A DNA stretch of 64,000 bases from an uncultured Lachnospiraceae bacterium (GCA_910585075.1 CAJUED010000011.1:9032-73031); one strand, 5' to 3'. Numbered from the stretch's first letter, positions 8,105 through 17,305 are shown. Made by a program: numbers and translations. The notes: generated by a model not told the origin, from the sequence alone.

Positions 8105-8240
8105 CACATCCCCCATGCTTTCGATAACTTACAATTAGGTATCGGCATAAATTTGTCTGTCAAAAACCTCTGACTTTTCGCACCGTTCTGTCAGATACCT
8201 GGTACATATGCTACAACGCCTTTTTTCTGCATAAAGCTCC

Positions 8241-9065
8241 CTATTCCTGTGCCGTATAAGGGTCCAAAATTTTACGCAAATATTCGCCTATTTGGTCCAT
8301 AAGCAGCACCAGCAGCACAAGGGTAAGCCCCGGTAGAACCGCGGACCACCACATCCCCGTTGACAAATACCGCATACTCTCAGAAAGAATAATACCGATT
8401 GCAGGCTCCTCCGGGGAAAGCCCGAATCCCAAAAAGGAAACCGACGCCTCGTGCAAAATTGCATGAGGAAACATAAGTATCAACCCCACAAAAAACTGGG
8501 GTATCAGATGAGGCAGAAGGTGATGCACTAATATCCATCCTCCTGATTTTCCCAGCTTACGGGATATAGCCACATACTGCTGGGAGCGAAGCTGTAAAAC
8601 CTCCCCTCTGATAAGCCGGGCCAGACTGCACCAGTGGGTGGCGGCAATCCCAATCAGAAGGCCTTTTAATCCACGTCCCATAGCAAAGGAAATCAAGATT
8701 ACAAGCACCGTATGGGGAACCCCCATCACAAGGTCAATCAGCCAGTTAATCACCCCGTCCACATGCGAGGAGCCAATCGCCGCTCCAATCCCCACAAGCA
8801 CAGCAATCCCGGCGCTGATTAAGGATGCGCAAAGGCCAATGGTCATACTCACTGCCAGCCCTTTTAAAGTACGCATCAAAAGATCCCGGCCAAGGGCATC
8901 AGTGCCAAAGGGATGTTCCCAGGAGGGCGGTTTGGATGCATTCAAAAAACTTCCGGCAACGGCCCTATCAGGAATCATAGCGCCCAAGGCATAGACGGCC
9001 ACCAGAAGAACAGTCATCATTACTGTCAAAATCACAATTCTGGTGCGATGGTTTATTTTTTTCAT
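8241..9065 (-). CDS. Nickel/peptide ABC transporter permease (NikC/DppC-like)
   Basis: A 274-residue membrane permease: a short cytoplasmic N-terminus, a first helix at about 10-30, a periplasmic loop with HPFGTDALGRDLLMR (the HPxGTDxxGRDxxxR motif of DppC/NikC) and five more helices. The EAA loop, which contacts the ATPase, is near EASVSFLGFGL. The ATG overlaps the preceding permease stop (ATGA), so the two permeases are translationally coupled and presumably form a heterodimer. Confidence 0.9.
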   Translation of the reverse strand: MKKINHRTRIVILTVMMTVLLVAVYALGAMIPDRAVAGSFLNASKPPSWEHPFGTDALGRDLLMRTLKGLAVSMTIGLCASLISAGIAVLVGIGAAIGSSHVDGVINWLIDLVMGVPHTVLVILISFAMGRGLKGLLIGIAATHWCSLARLIRGEVLQLRSQQYVAISRKLGKSGGWILVHHLLPHLIPQFFVGLILMFPHAILHEASVSFLGFGLSPEEPAIGIILSESMRYLSTGMWWSAVLPGLTLVLLVLLMDQIGEYLRKILDPYTAQE

Positions 9066-10024
9066 TCTACCACCTCCCGCACCTGTGGGTCAACGACTCC
9101 ATAAAGCAGATTTGCAATCATATTTCCAACACACACAAATAAAGCGGAAAAAAGCGTCACGCCAAGAAGCAGGGGCACATCAGAATTCAGACCGGCTGCC
9201 GCTACGGCGCTGCCAAGACCTGGGTAGCTGAACACATTTTCCGCCATCACAGAGCCCCCGAACAGCTCCGCAAAGGATGCAAACTGTAAGGTCAAAGCCG
9301 GAAACAAAATATTGCGCAAGCCATGCCGCAGAAGGATGGTTCTCCTCCCCTCCCCCCTTGCCCGGGCAAACAACACGTATTCGCTGTGAAGCACGTCCAC
9401 CAGCTTCTGGCGGGTGTGAAGTGCAATATTGGCAAAGGACATCAGGCTCAAGGTAAAAGCCGGAAGAATCAGGTGATAGAGCTTTTGCCCAAATGTCACA
9501 TCCTCATCCAATACGCCGATTGGACTTGAAAATCCAATGGGAAACCATTTCAGCCATACGGAAAACACCAGTAAAAACATCAGTCCCAGCCAAAAGGTGG
9601 GCACCGAGCTCAATATGTAGCAGATTTTCTTTAAAATCCTGTCTGCCCACTTGTCCTGAAACATTCCCATAACGCAGCCTAAGGAAAAGCCAATCACACC
9701 GGCCAAAACCCAGGCGCAGAACATTAGAGCCAGCGAGTTGACAAACCGCTCCCCAATAATTTCTCCCACAGGCCTTCTGTAAATGGCGGATTCGCCCAGA
9801 TTTCCGTGTAAAAGCTCCCCCAGCCAGCTAAAATAACGCTGAATGGGGGGCTCGTTCACCCCCCAATAATCCTCAATCTCAGCCCGCTGCTGTGGAGATA
9901 CGGCCGTCCCAAGCCCATTGATATACTGCTGCACCGGATCAATGGGCGAAGCGCTTACAAGCAGAAAAGAAATGACGCTTACTGCAAATAATAAAGAAAG
10001 AACCCTGATACAAGCTTTTATCAT
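9062..10024 (-). CDS. Nickel/peptide ABC transporter permease (NikB/DppB-like)
   Basis: A 320-residue permease of the DppB/NikB type: N-terminal helix (RVLSLLFAVSVISFLLV), loop containing SPIDP and LHGNLGESAIYRRPV, then helices with SSVPTFWLGL and the EAA region ARARGEGRRTILLRHGLRN. It follows the binding-protein gene by 21 bases and overlaps the second permease. Together the five genes encode a complete importer. Confidence 0.9.
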   Translation of the reverse strand: MIKACIRVLSLLFAVSVISFLLVSASPIDPVQQYINGLGTAVSPQQRAEIEDYWGVNEPPIQRYFSWLGELLHGNLGESAIYRRPVGEIIGERFVNSLALMFCAWVLAGVIGFSLGCVMGMFQDKWADRILKKICYILSSVPTFWLGLMFLLVFSVWLKWFPIGFSSPIGVLDEDVTFGQKLYHLILPAFTLSLMSFANIALHTRQKLVDVLHSEYVLFARARGEGRRTILLRHGLRNILFPALTLQFASFAELFGGSVMAENVFSYPGLGSAVAAAGLNSDVPLLLGVTLFSALFVCVGNMIANLLYGVVDPQVREVVE

Positions 10025-10045
10025 AAAAATCCCCTATTCTTCTCT

Positions 10046-11710
10046 CTACTCCCAGGACCACTCCTGCAAATTTTGAATCAGCGGCAGTCCATGGCCGTGG
10101 CCGTGAACAGGCTGGCTGCCAATGGAGAGCCCGTCCCTGACGTAGGTCACATGATCCAGATTTACTATCCATACCCATGGGCACTCTCCCTGCATGGCCG
10201 TACCGGTAGCGCCATCCCACTGAACCTTCTGCCAGTTCTCATTGGCTTCCTTCGCTGTCAGAGCCTTCATTGCCGCATCCAGATAACCGTCCGTCACATC
10301 ACTCTGATAACCCTCAGGATTATAAAAATCATCCATCAGTGCTCCCTCGGAACGGTACAGATAATAGGTCTCGTTGGGTATTGCGGAACCCCAGCCCATC
10401 ATAACCGCATCTGAGAACATACGCTCCATGATTTCGTCCCAGCTGACCCCTTCCACATTGATTTGAATGCCAATCTCTTTTACCTGTTCCGCCGCCGCCA
10501 TGGCAACTGCCTGGCGCACCGAGTCCCCGGTGGGATAAATGCAGGAAAATTCTGCCGATAGGCCGTCTTTTTCCACAATACCATCTCCATCCGTATCCGT
10601 CCAGCCCCCATCTGCGAGAAGTTTCTCCGCATAGGCTCTGTCCGTTTCCATCACCACCTGGGGATTATTCCAGGGCATACCGTCATTTTCCGAATAGGCG
10701 GGTCTTCCAAAACCATTCAGCACGGTGTCCGCAATCTGCTGCCTGTCAATTGCATAAGCGATTGCCTGTCGGATTTCAAGATTACAGGTTACATTGTTGC
10801 CTACGGGAGCCCCGCTTTCCGTAGTTTTTCCCTCATCAGGCGTAACCGGAAGGGTAAAACCGCGATTATCTGCGGAAGTAATGGCCTCCACATGATACCC
10901 GGAGGCCTCTGTCTTTCCAAGCGTAGCCGTGGAATAGGCCACGTCAACCTGTCCTGCCTGGACTGCTGCCAGAGCGGCATCCTCAGACATGAACACCACC
11001 GTCACATTCTTGATTGCGGGCGCATCGCCGTAATAATCTTCATTGGCGGTGAACATAATCTGTTCCTGAGGACGCCACTCCACAAATTTATAAGGCCCGG
11101 ACCCCACTGGGTTCGTACCATAATCCTCCCCGTAAGCATGCTCCGGTACAATTCCAACAGATGCAAGGGTATTCAAAAAAATGGAAGTAGGCCTTGAAAG
11201 TGTGATATCCACTGTTCTTTCATCCCTTGCAACGGCTTTTTCCATGTAGGTCAGGTCAACAGAGCTCTGAGCTGCTTTGGCCGTTTCCAGTGTGAAGGCA
11301 ACGTCAGAGGCCGTAACCTTTTCCCCATCTGTAAAAAACGCGTCGTCCCGGATGGTGAAAGTCCATATTAAACCGTCGGAAGAAAGGCTGTAATCCGTTG
11401 CCAAATCATTTTCAAAATCTAAATTCGAAGTATATTTCACAAGGGTACTCTGGACGATTGGGGAATTACCGTGTCCCCAGCCCTTCGTCGGGTCAAGGGT
11501 TTCCGGTTCGGAACCAATGGCAATTACAACACTGTCCTTTGCTTCTTCTGTAAAATCCATACCTGTCTCCTCAGAATCAGCTGTTCCTACTCTGCCTGAC
11601 ACATCCGAAGCATTTTTCCCACAGGCAGATAATGTAAGAATCATACTCGCCGTTAATACTACCACCGAAAATCTTTTCAGAAATATCTTCCGAAAATCAT
11701 TCTTTCTCAT
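10046..11710 (-). CDS. Nickel/peptide ABC transporter substrate-binding lipoprotein
   Basis: A family-5 extracellular binding protein of 554 residues. The start is the ATG of MRKNDFRK behind GAGAGGAGAG; an upstream ATG at 11785 is poorer. A signal sequence ends in a lipobox (TLSAC), so it is anchored outside the membrane. Family-5 features include IGSEPETLDPTKGWGHG, LIWTFTIRDDAFFTDG, VASDVAFTLE-like text and QAIAYAIDR. The C-terminus has a His-rich PVHGHGHGLP segment, which with GWGHG near the mature N-terminus favours metal or metal-chelate binding over plain peptides. The substrate is not proven. Confidence 0.85.
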   Translation of the reverse strand: MRKNDFRKIFLKRFSVVVLTASMILTLSACGKNASDVSGRVGTADSEETGMDFTEEAKDSVVIAIGSEPETLDPTKGWGHGNSPIVQSTLVKYTSNLDFENDLATDYSLSSDGLIWTFTIRDDAFFTDGEKVTASDVAFTLETAKAAQSSVDLTYMEKAVARDERTVDITLSRPTSIFLNTLASVGIVPEHAYGEDYGTNPVGSGPYKFVEWRPQEQIMFTANEDYYGDAPAIKNVTVVFMSEDAALAAVQAGQVDVAYSTATLGKTEASGYHVEAITSADNRGFTLPVTPDEGKTTESGAPVGNNVTCNLEIRQAIAYAIDRQQIADTVLNGFGRPAYSENDGMPWNNPQVVMETDRAYAEKLLADGGWTDTDGDGIVEKDGLSAEFSCIYPTGDSVRQAVAMAAAEQVKEIGIQINVEGVSWDEIMERMFSDAVMMGWGSAIPNETYYLYRSEGALMDDFYNPEGYQSDVTDGYLDAAMKALTAKEANENWQKVQWDGATGTAMQGECPWVWIVNLDHVTYVRDGLSIGSQPVHGHGHGLPLIQNLQEWSWE

Positions 11711-11764
11711 ACAAACTCTCCTCTCACCCTGTTTCATTTTGCCTTTGAACAATTTTACTTTTTT

Positions 11765-11895
11765 TGAACGCAAAATAAAGCACACTTATTCCCTTCTGAG
11801 AATTTGTGTGCTTTCTAAGCATACGATTATTTGATAAGTCAAATGTCCGAATATTCCCGTAACGCTTCTGCATTACATCCGTGGCTTCTGCCACC
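11765..11895 (-). promoter_or_regulatory. Structured 5' leader of the nickel/peptide transporter operon
   Basis: On the reverse strand the roughly 185-base leader folds into tandem hairpins whose loops read AGAA: GTGGC-AGAA-GCCAC (11881-11894), GTAATGC-AGAA-GCGTTAC (11859-11876), and AUUCUC-AGAA-GGGAAU inside a longer AAAGCACAC/GUGUGCUUU stem (11777-11814). A small GCUU-AGA-AAGC stem (11810-11820) competes with the long stem. The long stem is followed by AUUUU, so it could act as an attenuator. It does not match a riboswitch class I can recognise. Confidence 0.4.
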
Positions 11896-11901
11896 TTTGG
11901 A

Positions 11902-11930
11902 ATTTTATACTATTTCATGGTGAAAGTCAA
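11902..11930 (-). promoter_or_regulatory. Promoter of the nickel/peptide transporter operon
   Basis: On the reverse strand TTGACT (11925-11930) and TAAAAT (11902-11907) are 17 bases apart, a good sigma-A promoter. It places the transcript start near 11895, just before the hairpin leader. Confidence 0.6.
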
Positions 11931-11949
11931 TAGTCTTATCATGTACTGC

Positions 11950-11967
11950 TTACGTAACGTGACGTAA
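11950..11967. promoter_or_regulatory. Palindrome TTACGT-N6-ACGTAA upstream of the transporter promoter
   Basis: An 18-base dyad centred about 30 bases upstream of the -35 hexamer, in the typical place for an activator site. It does not resemble the NikR site. CGTAACG recurs in the second leader hairpin. The cognate regulator is unknown. Confidence 0.4.
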
Positions 11968-11992
11968 CACGAACAAATAGCCAGTCCATCCG

Positions 11993-12580
11993 CTAATTTA
12001 TTTTCCGTATCACTCTGCACGGATTTCCCACTGCCACGGAATCAGCCGGAATATCCCTTGTGACCACACTGCCCGCTCCTATCACGCTGCCTTTTCCAAT
12101 GGTTACGCCCGGCAGCACAATCACACCGCCGCCCAGCCAGCATCCGCTTCCTATCGTAATAGGACGTGCATAAGTGCGGCAGAAATACCGCTCATCCCCG
12201 GGATTCCAGTCAGGTGTCAGGCGCTCGGATAATTCCACCGGGTGGGCAGCCGTATAAAGCTGCACGTTTGAGGCGATCAGAACATTATCTCCAATGGTAA
12301 TCTTGTTACAGTCCACAAAGGTACAGTTCATGTTCACCGATACATTGTTTCCCAGATAAATGTTCCGCCCATAATCGCAGATAAAAGGCGTTCCCACAGA
12401 TACGTTAGTGCCGATTCCCCCGAACAGTTCCTTTAGGATACGTCTTTTTTCTTCTTTTTGCTCATAGTCAAGGCTGTGGTATTCCTTTAACAATCTTCTT
12501 GCCTTTGCCTTAAACTCCAGAAAAATCCCATCATGGCAATCGTAATATTCTCCCGCCATGCATTTCTCTAATTCATTCAT
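11993..12580 (-). CDS. Maltose/galactoside O-acetyltransferase family protein (second copy)
   Basis: A 195-residue LacA/Maa-type hexapeptide acetyltransferase. The start at MNELEKCMAGEYY is chosen because GGAG lies 6 bases upstream; the frame is open to 12649, but that part overlaps the preceding gene. The N-terminal helical region precedes repeats such as LGNNVSVNMNCTF, IGDNVLIASNVQLYTAAHP (catalytic His) and IGKGSVIGAGSVV. It ends CRVIRKIN, slightly shorter than the first copy. Its translation start region is nearly identical to that of the serine hydrolase at 18436. Confidence 0.87.
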   Translation of the reverse strand: MNELEKCMAGEYYDCHDGIFLEFKAKARRLLKEYHSLDYEQKEEKRRILKELFGGIGTNVSVGTPFICDYGRNIYLGNNVSVNMNCTFVDCNKITIGDNVLIASNVQLYTAAHPVELSERLTPDWNPGDERYFCRTYARPITIGSGCWLGGGVIVLPGVTIGKGSVIGAGSVVTRDIPADSVAVGNPCRVIRKIN

Positions 12581-12633
12581 AGTCATCTCCATTCCAAAGC
12601 GTTTACCCGACAGAGAAACACAATCTGCCCCGC

Positions 12634-14343
12634 TTAACCTATCAGACATTCCTTTCCGCGAAATGCAAAACCGTATTTTCGAATCCGCGCCCGTGCAAAG
12701 CCTGCTGCTAAAAGCTCCGCCTCATATTGTTTTTCCTCAATCTGTTCCAGGGCTCTTGCAACTGTCTCGGCAAGATTCTTTTCCTTAGAAGGCTTATGCA
12801 CTTTAAACTCAATGATATATGCATTGTCCTTCTCTCTGTCGGCAGGCATAAGCATCACGTCATATCGCCCAAAGCCGCTCTCCCTATTGGAGGTTATCAC
12901 AAACCTACCGGAAAGCTCCACCATCAACCCCAGCACAAAACCATGGTAGAAGCGTTCAGGCCCATCTTTTGATGATGCGCTCTTTGCAATGTCAAAACTT
13001 GAGAAACTTTGAAGGGCAATCTCATTCATAAACTCATTCATTGCCTCCACATCCCCCTGCAGAAGGGCTTTGACAAAATCATTGTATGCTGTCTCCACAT
13101 TACCCGAAAACCAGCTCCTCACCATATCCTCAAAAATACTCTCCACTTCCATGTTGGTGAGCTTTAACGTATACATTCTTTTCAGAAGCCTTCCCACCTG
13201 TTCCACCTGCTCCACGCGCAGATATCCCGTCGCAAGCAGAAGACTCCAGAGCGCATTTGCACTGCCATTTAGCTGGTCGAAGGCAATTCTTTCATCCAGC
13301 TGTGTCCGAAAGCTTTTCCCTTGCAGCAAATCCTCCATTACCAGCTTAACACCGGGGACTCCTGTCCGTATCAGTGAATTTACAAGAGCATTTCCGCTGG
13401 TATTTGACCAGTAAGTATCATATTCTTTTTTACCGATAAAAGACACAATGGACCAAGGATTGTAAATATCCTTACATGAACCAAAAGAAAAACCGTCGTA
13501 CCACTCTTTCACCTTTTCCTTCTGAGCCCCCAGCCCCGCATTATCAAGGGCCGCAAAAACTTCTTCTTCCGTGAATCCGAAAGATGCTGCATACTTAGAC
13601 GAGGTTGTGGTGACTACTTCCAAATGATTCATGCCTGTAAAAATACTTTCTTTTGCAACCCTTGTAATTCCCGTAATCAACCCTCGCTCCAGAGCGTCGT
13701 TTGTCTTAAAAGCGGCGTTTAAAAAGCTGCTAAAAAAACGCACCGCCTCGTCCCAATACCCGCAGAGCCATGCTTCCTGCATGGGCGTGTCATATTCGTC
13801 CAAAAGAAGGATGACTTTTTTCCCATAATAACGCTGCATAAAATCCGACATTTTATGCACGGCCCCCGCCGCCACCTTGCTTTCCATTCCGGGTACAATA
13901 CTTTTGTAGTATTCCCGCTCATTTTCGCTCAGAACATTTCCATCAAGCAGATAATTGTTTTTCTCATATAAATCCGCAATTACCTCCGTAATACGGTATT
14001 CCATATCCGTATACTTTCCGGCCTTGATATTGGCAAAGCTAAGGGCTATCACCGGAAATGTTCCCTGCAGAGCTCTGTACTTATCTCCTTTTCCGGGAAA
14101 ATCTTTCCAGATGGAAAGTCCCTCAAACAAATCCCTTCTCCCGGCGTACCTAATGGAGAAAAAGCACTCTGTCATGCTCATGTTAAGGGTTTTTCCGAAC
14201 CGGCGCGGCCGTGTAATCAGCGTAACCTTGTCCGCATACTCCCACCACTCCCTGATAAAGTCGGTTTTATCTATATAGAAAATGTGATTCGTTCTCACTT
14301 CCTCAAAGTTCTGATAACCCAGAGCCGTTCTGTTTTCATTCAT
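12634..14343 (-). CDS. AAA-ATPase-like / PD-(D/E)XK nuclease-like protein
   Basis: A 569-residue protein with the AAA-ATPase-like N-terminal domain (PF09820 type): MNENRTALGYQNFEEVRTN, FYIDKTDFI, Walker A-like RPRRFGKTLNMS and LLLDEYDTPMQEA. The C-terminal third is a PD-(D/E)XK nuclease-like domain (PF08011 type) with GRYDVMLMP and YIIEFKVHK. The start ATG lies 8 bases after AAGGAG. The family is often present in many copies in gut Clostridia and Bacteroides; its role is unknown, with defence or mobile-element links suggested. It lies 54 bases before the acetyltransferase. Confidence 0.83.
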   Translation of the reverse strand: MNENRTALGYQNFEEVRTNHIFYIDKTDFIREWWEYADKVTLITRPRRFGKTLNMSMTECFFSIRYAGRRDLFEGLSIWKDFPGKGDKYRALQGTFPVIALSFANIKAGKYTDMEYRITEVIADLYEKNNYLLDGNVLSENEREYYKSIVPGMESKVAAGAVHKMSDFMQRYYGKKVILLLDEYDTPMQEAWLCGYWDEAVRFFSSFLNAAFKTNDALERGLITGITRVAKESIFTGMNHLEVVTTTSSKYAASFGFTEEEVFAALDNAGLGAQKEKVKEWYDGFSFGSCKDIYNPWSIVSFIGKKEYDTYWSNTSGNALVNSLIRTGVPGVKLVMEDLLQGKSFRTQLDERIAFDQLNGSANALWSLLLATGYLRVEQVEQVGRLLKRMYTLKLTNMEVESIFEDMVRSWFSGNVETAYNDFVKALLQGDVEAMNEFMNEIALQSFSSFDIAKSASSKDGPERFYHGFVLGLMVELSGRFVITSNRESGFGRYDVMLMPADREKDNAYIIEFKVHKPSKEKNLAETVARALEQIEEKQYEAELLAAGFARARIRKYGFAFRGKECLIG

Positions 14344-14545
14344 GTGAGCCGCTCCTTTTCCACAAACCTGTATCAAATCCACTACCCCGCTTGCTGATTT
14401 TATACTCGTGCAAGCACGGCACTTGACTCATTGCTCGCAGGAATAAATCTTTAACCACAGTATACAGGATGAAATCATTTTCCACAACCAAAAGAAAGGA
14501 AACCATCTTGTTAAACGGAAAATCTATAGAATTTTTGCAGCCCGG

Positions 14546-16108
14546 CTATTTGTCTGAAAATTCAAAAGATTTTATCTGACGCACCACATCCATAATGGTC
14601 CCATCCCGGCTCTCAATAATGCCAACCACTCTGTCCGCAAACTGCACCCTCTCCGGTTCCCCTGTAATGCTATATGCCATATCCCGCAGCTCCTCGATGG
14701 TCTTGAAAGGCAGGTCCACCTCCTTCATGGCCTCAATCAAATCCTGCCGTCTTGGATTGATAGCAATTCCGTAGTCAGTAATCACCACATCCACACTCTC
14801 GCCAGGCGTTGTAACCGTTGTTACTTCTGTGCATATGGCCGGAATTCTTCCCTGCAAAAGAGGCGCAATCACAATAGCACACTTAGCTCCGGCCGCCGTG
14901 TCGGGATGCCCGCCCTGAGCCCCTGTAAGCATCCCGTCCGATCCTACCACCACATTACAGTTGAAATTCACATCCACCTCGAGAGCCGCCAAAATTACAA
15001 AATCCAGTTTGTTTACCACCGCCCCCTTATTAAAAGGGTCTGCATACTGGCCTGCGCTGATTCTGAAATGTCGTAAATCCTTTACAGATTCCACCGCATC
15101 CAGATCGAAATCCTGTGTATCTAAAAGGCAGTCCACCTGATCATTGATAAGCAAATCGCACATAGGCTTGGTCAATCCGCCCACTCCGAAGCGCATGCGC
15201 ACGTTTCTCTTCCTCATCTCTCTTGCCAGTGAAATGGTTGAGGCAATAGATGCCCCGCCCACCCCTGTCTGATAAGAAAACCCATTTTTAAAGTAGGGGG
15301 AATTTACCACAAACCGGGTACAGTAATCCGCCATCATCAGCTTTCGCTGGTCTGTTGTGGGCTTCGCTGCCCCGGTTGCAATCTTCTCCGGGTCGCCAAT
15401 GGCATCAACCTCCACCACATAATCCACCCTCGTCATACTGATATGAGCCGGGAAATTTGGAAAAGGCACCAGGCAGTCTGTGATTGCAATCACCTTGTCA
15501 GCATGCAGCGCGTCTGCCATGGCGTAGGATAAAACTCCGCAGTTGCTCTTTCCTCCGATCCCCCGGCAGTTTCCATAGTCGTCACAGGTAGGAGCTCCAA
15601 TAAACGCAATGTCAATCTCCACCTCTCCGGTTGCAATGGAACGCACCCTCCCTCCATGGGACTGCATTACCGCCAGGCCCTTTAATTTACCCTTTGAAAT
15701 TGCCTCTCCAATCTTTCCCCTAACTCCTGATGAACGGATATTGGTGATGGTTCCATCCTCGATATAGGGCACAATGGGATCATGAGCCTTCCCCAGAGAG
15801 CTGGCGCAGATGGTAATATCCTTAATGCCCATCTTATGAATTTCTTCCATAACCATGTTCACCACATAGTCCCCCTCACGGAAATGATGATGAAAGCTGA
15901 TGGTCATGCCGTCCCTGATTCCGCACTTTTCTATTGCCTCACGGAGACCGGAAACCAGCTTACTCCCATTAGAGTTGATCACACAGGTAGTGCTTGGCCC
16001 GTGCTTTCTGTATGTATATCCGTCAAAATAATGATTGCCACGAAACACTTCTTTTCCTGTCATTTCCAGAATTTCTTCCGGAATATCTCTCCCAACCGCA
16101 TTAATCAT
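14546..16108 (-). CDS. citF: Citrate lyase alpha subunit
   Basis: Alpha subunit (citrate:acetyl-ACP transferase) of citrate lyase, which splits citrate to oxaloacetate and acetate. At 520 residues it is full length. Family text includes GGHPDTAAGAKCAIVIAPLL, VTTVTTPGESVDVV and TDYGIAINPRR. It begins one base after citE ends, the last of the citD-citE-citF order found in all citrate lyase operons. No citC, citX or citG follows. Confidence 0.96.
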   Translation of the reverse strand: MINAVGRDIPEEILEMTGKEVFRGNHYFDGYTYRKHGPSTTCVINSNGSKLVSGLREAIEKCGIRDGMTISFHHHFREGDYVVNMVMEEIHKMGIKDITICASSLGKAHDPIVPYIEDGTITNIRSSGVRGKIGEAISKGKLKGLAVMQSHGGRVRSIATGEVEIDIAFIGAPTCDDYGNCRGIGGKSNCGVLSYAMADALHADKVIAITDCLVPFPNFPAHISMTRVDYVVEVDAIGDPEKIATGAAKPTTDQRKLMMADYCTRFVVNSPYFKNGFSYQTGVGGASIASTISLAREMRKRNVRMRFGVGGLTKPMCDLLINDQVDCLLDTQDFDLDAVESVKDLRHFRISAGQYADPFNKGAVVNKLDFVILAALEVDVNFNCNVVVGSDGMLTGAQGGHPDTAAGAKCAIVIAPLLQGRIPAICTEVTTVTTPGESVDVVITDYGIAINPRRQDLIEAMKEVDLPFKTIEELRDMAYSITGEPERVQFADRVVGIIESRDGTIMDVVRQIKSFEFSDK

Positions 16109-16109
16109 T

Positions 16110-17009
16110 TTATAAATCCCCCCTGTAAACGCCTGAAGCCTTTGCCAACGCTATGGTTCTCTTTGCACCGTCATAAAAAGCAATGTCGATCATCTTCCCA
16201 TCCACGGTGAAAACGCCGATTCCCAGCTTTTTCTTCTCGTCTATCTCCCTAACCACCTTCTCTGCAAAAATGATATCCTTCTCCGAGGGGGTATAGATTT
16301 CATGGACAATCCGTATCTGCCGGGGATTGATGATGGATTTTCCGTCAAAACCCATCAGATGGATATTCTCTACATCCTGACGGAAACCGTCCATGTCGTC
16401 CAGGTCCGTATAGACTGTGTCAAAGCACTGAATCCCGGCAGCCCTCGCGGCGATGACCAGATTCTGCCTTGCGCCCATCAGCTCAATTCCTGTTCCCGTA
16501 ATGTGAGTCTGCAAATCTTTGGTGTAATCTCCGCCTGACAGAGCAATGCCGAACAGACGCTCCGAGGCCTCGCAGATGTCAAGAGCCTTCATTACGCCCC
16601 GTGCGGATTCAATCGCTGCCATAATCAGCACACTTCCCACCGGGCGGCCGGACTCACGCTCCGCGTACTCTACCGCATCCTCCACCAGCTTTACATCCAT
16701 AGGGCTTTCCGTTTTCGGGATACGTATCCCATCGCAGCCCCCGGTAACCGCGCAGCGGATATCCTCCTTCCAGTAAGGGGTATCCAGCGCGTTAATCCTC
16801 ACAACCCGCTCTACCCCACGGTAATTAATCTCCCGCAGCGCATGGAAAAGAGAAAACCTCGCTGCATCCTTCTGGTTTTCCGCTACCGCATCCTCCAAAT
16901 CCAGTATGATGGAATCCGGCCCATATATATAAGGATCCTTAATCAGTCCCGGCTTCTGCACGTTTAAAAACATCATGGTTCTTCTCAGTCTCTTTTTATT
17001 CGGATTCAT
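16110..17009 (-). CDS. citE: Citrate lyase beta subunit
   Basis: Beta subunit (citryl-ACP lyase), 299 residues, HpcH/HpaI aldolase fold. Recognised by RRTMMFLNVQKP, GPDSIILDLEDAVAENQKDAAR (metal-binding Glu/Asp), RINALDTPYW and GKSIINPRQI. The start ATG at 17009 follows GGAGGTG and overlaps the citD stop (ATGA); six more residues upstream would be possible from 17027 but lack support. Confidence 0.95.
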   Translation of the reverse strand: MNPNKKRLRRTMMFLNVQKPGLIKDPYIYGPDSIILDLEDAVAENQKDAARFSLFHALREINYRGVERVVRINALDTPYWKEDIRCAVTGGCDGIRIPKTESPMDVKLVEDAVEYAERESGRPVGSVLIMAAIESARGVMKALDICEASERLFGIALSGGDYTKDLQTHITGTGIELMGARQNLVIAARAAGIQCFDTVYTDLDDMDGFRQDVENIHLMGFDGKSIINPRQIRIVHEIYTPSEKDIIFAEKVVREIDEKKKLGIGVFTVDGKMIDIAFYDGAKRTIALAKASGVYRGDL

Positions 17010-17305
17010 CGAATCACACCTCCCCACGGCAGATGCTCTTTCTGTCCCTGAGAGCGGTATACCGCACCCTCAATCCGTGCTTTTATGGTACAGTCCAACG
17101 CCCCCATATCCACGATGGTAAGCTTCACATTGTTTACCCCAAGCCTTTCCAGCGTTTCAAGAGCCACCTTTCGAATCTGATTGCCAAACTGGTTAATAAC
17201 CACACTGTTCAGTTCTAGTTCAATCCCGCCTTCCCCGGCCTCCACGCTCACCTGGCAGTCGCTGGATTCCAGAGTCCCGGCTATTGCCGGTTTCAAAATT
17301 TCCAT
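17006..17305 (-). CDS. citD: Citrate lyase acyl carrier protein (gamma subunit)
   Basis: A 99-residue acyl carrier protein, the normal CitD length, starting at MEILKPAIAGTLESSD. Ser14 in the GTLESSD motif is the site for the phosphoribosyl-dephospho-CoA group. The frame continues upstream to 17404 through a second MEIL start, but that segment contains an inverted repeat and gives a non-CitD extension. The first gene of citDEF; it needs CitC, CitX and CitG from elsewhere for activation. Confidence 0.93.
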   Translation of the reverse strand: MEILKPAIAGTLESSDCQVSVEAGEGGIELELNSVVINQFGNQIRKVALETLERLGVNNVKLTIVDMGALDCTIKARIEGAVYRSQGQKEHLPWGGVIR

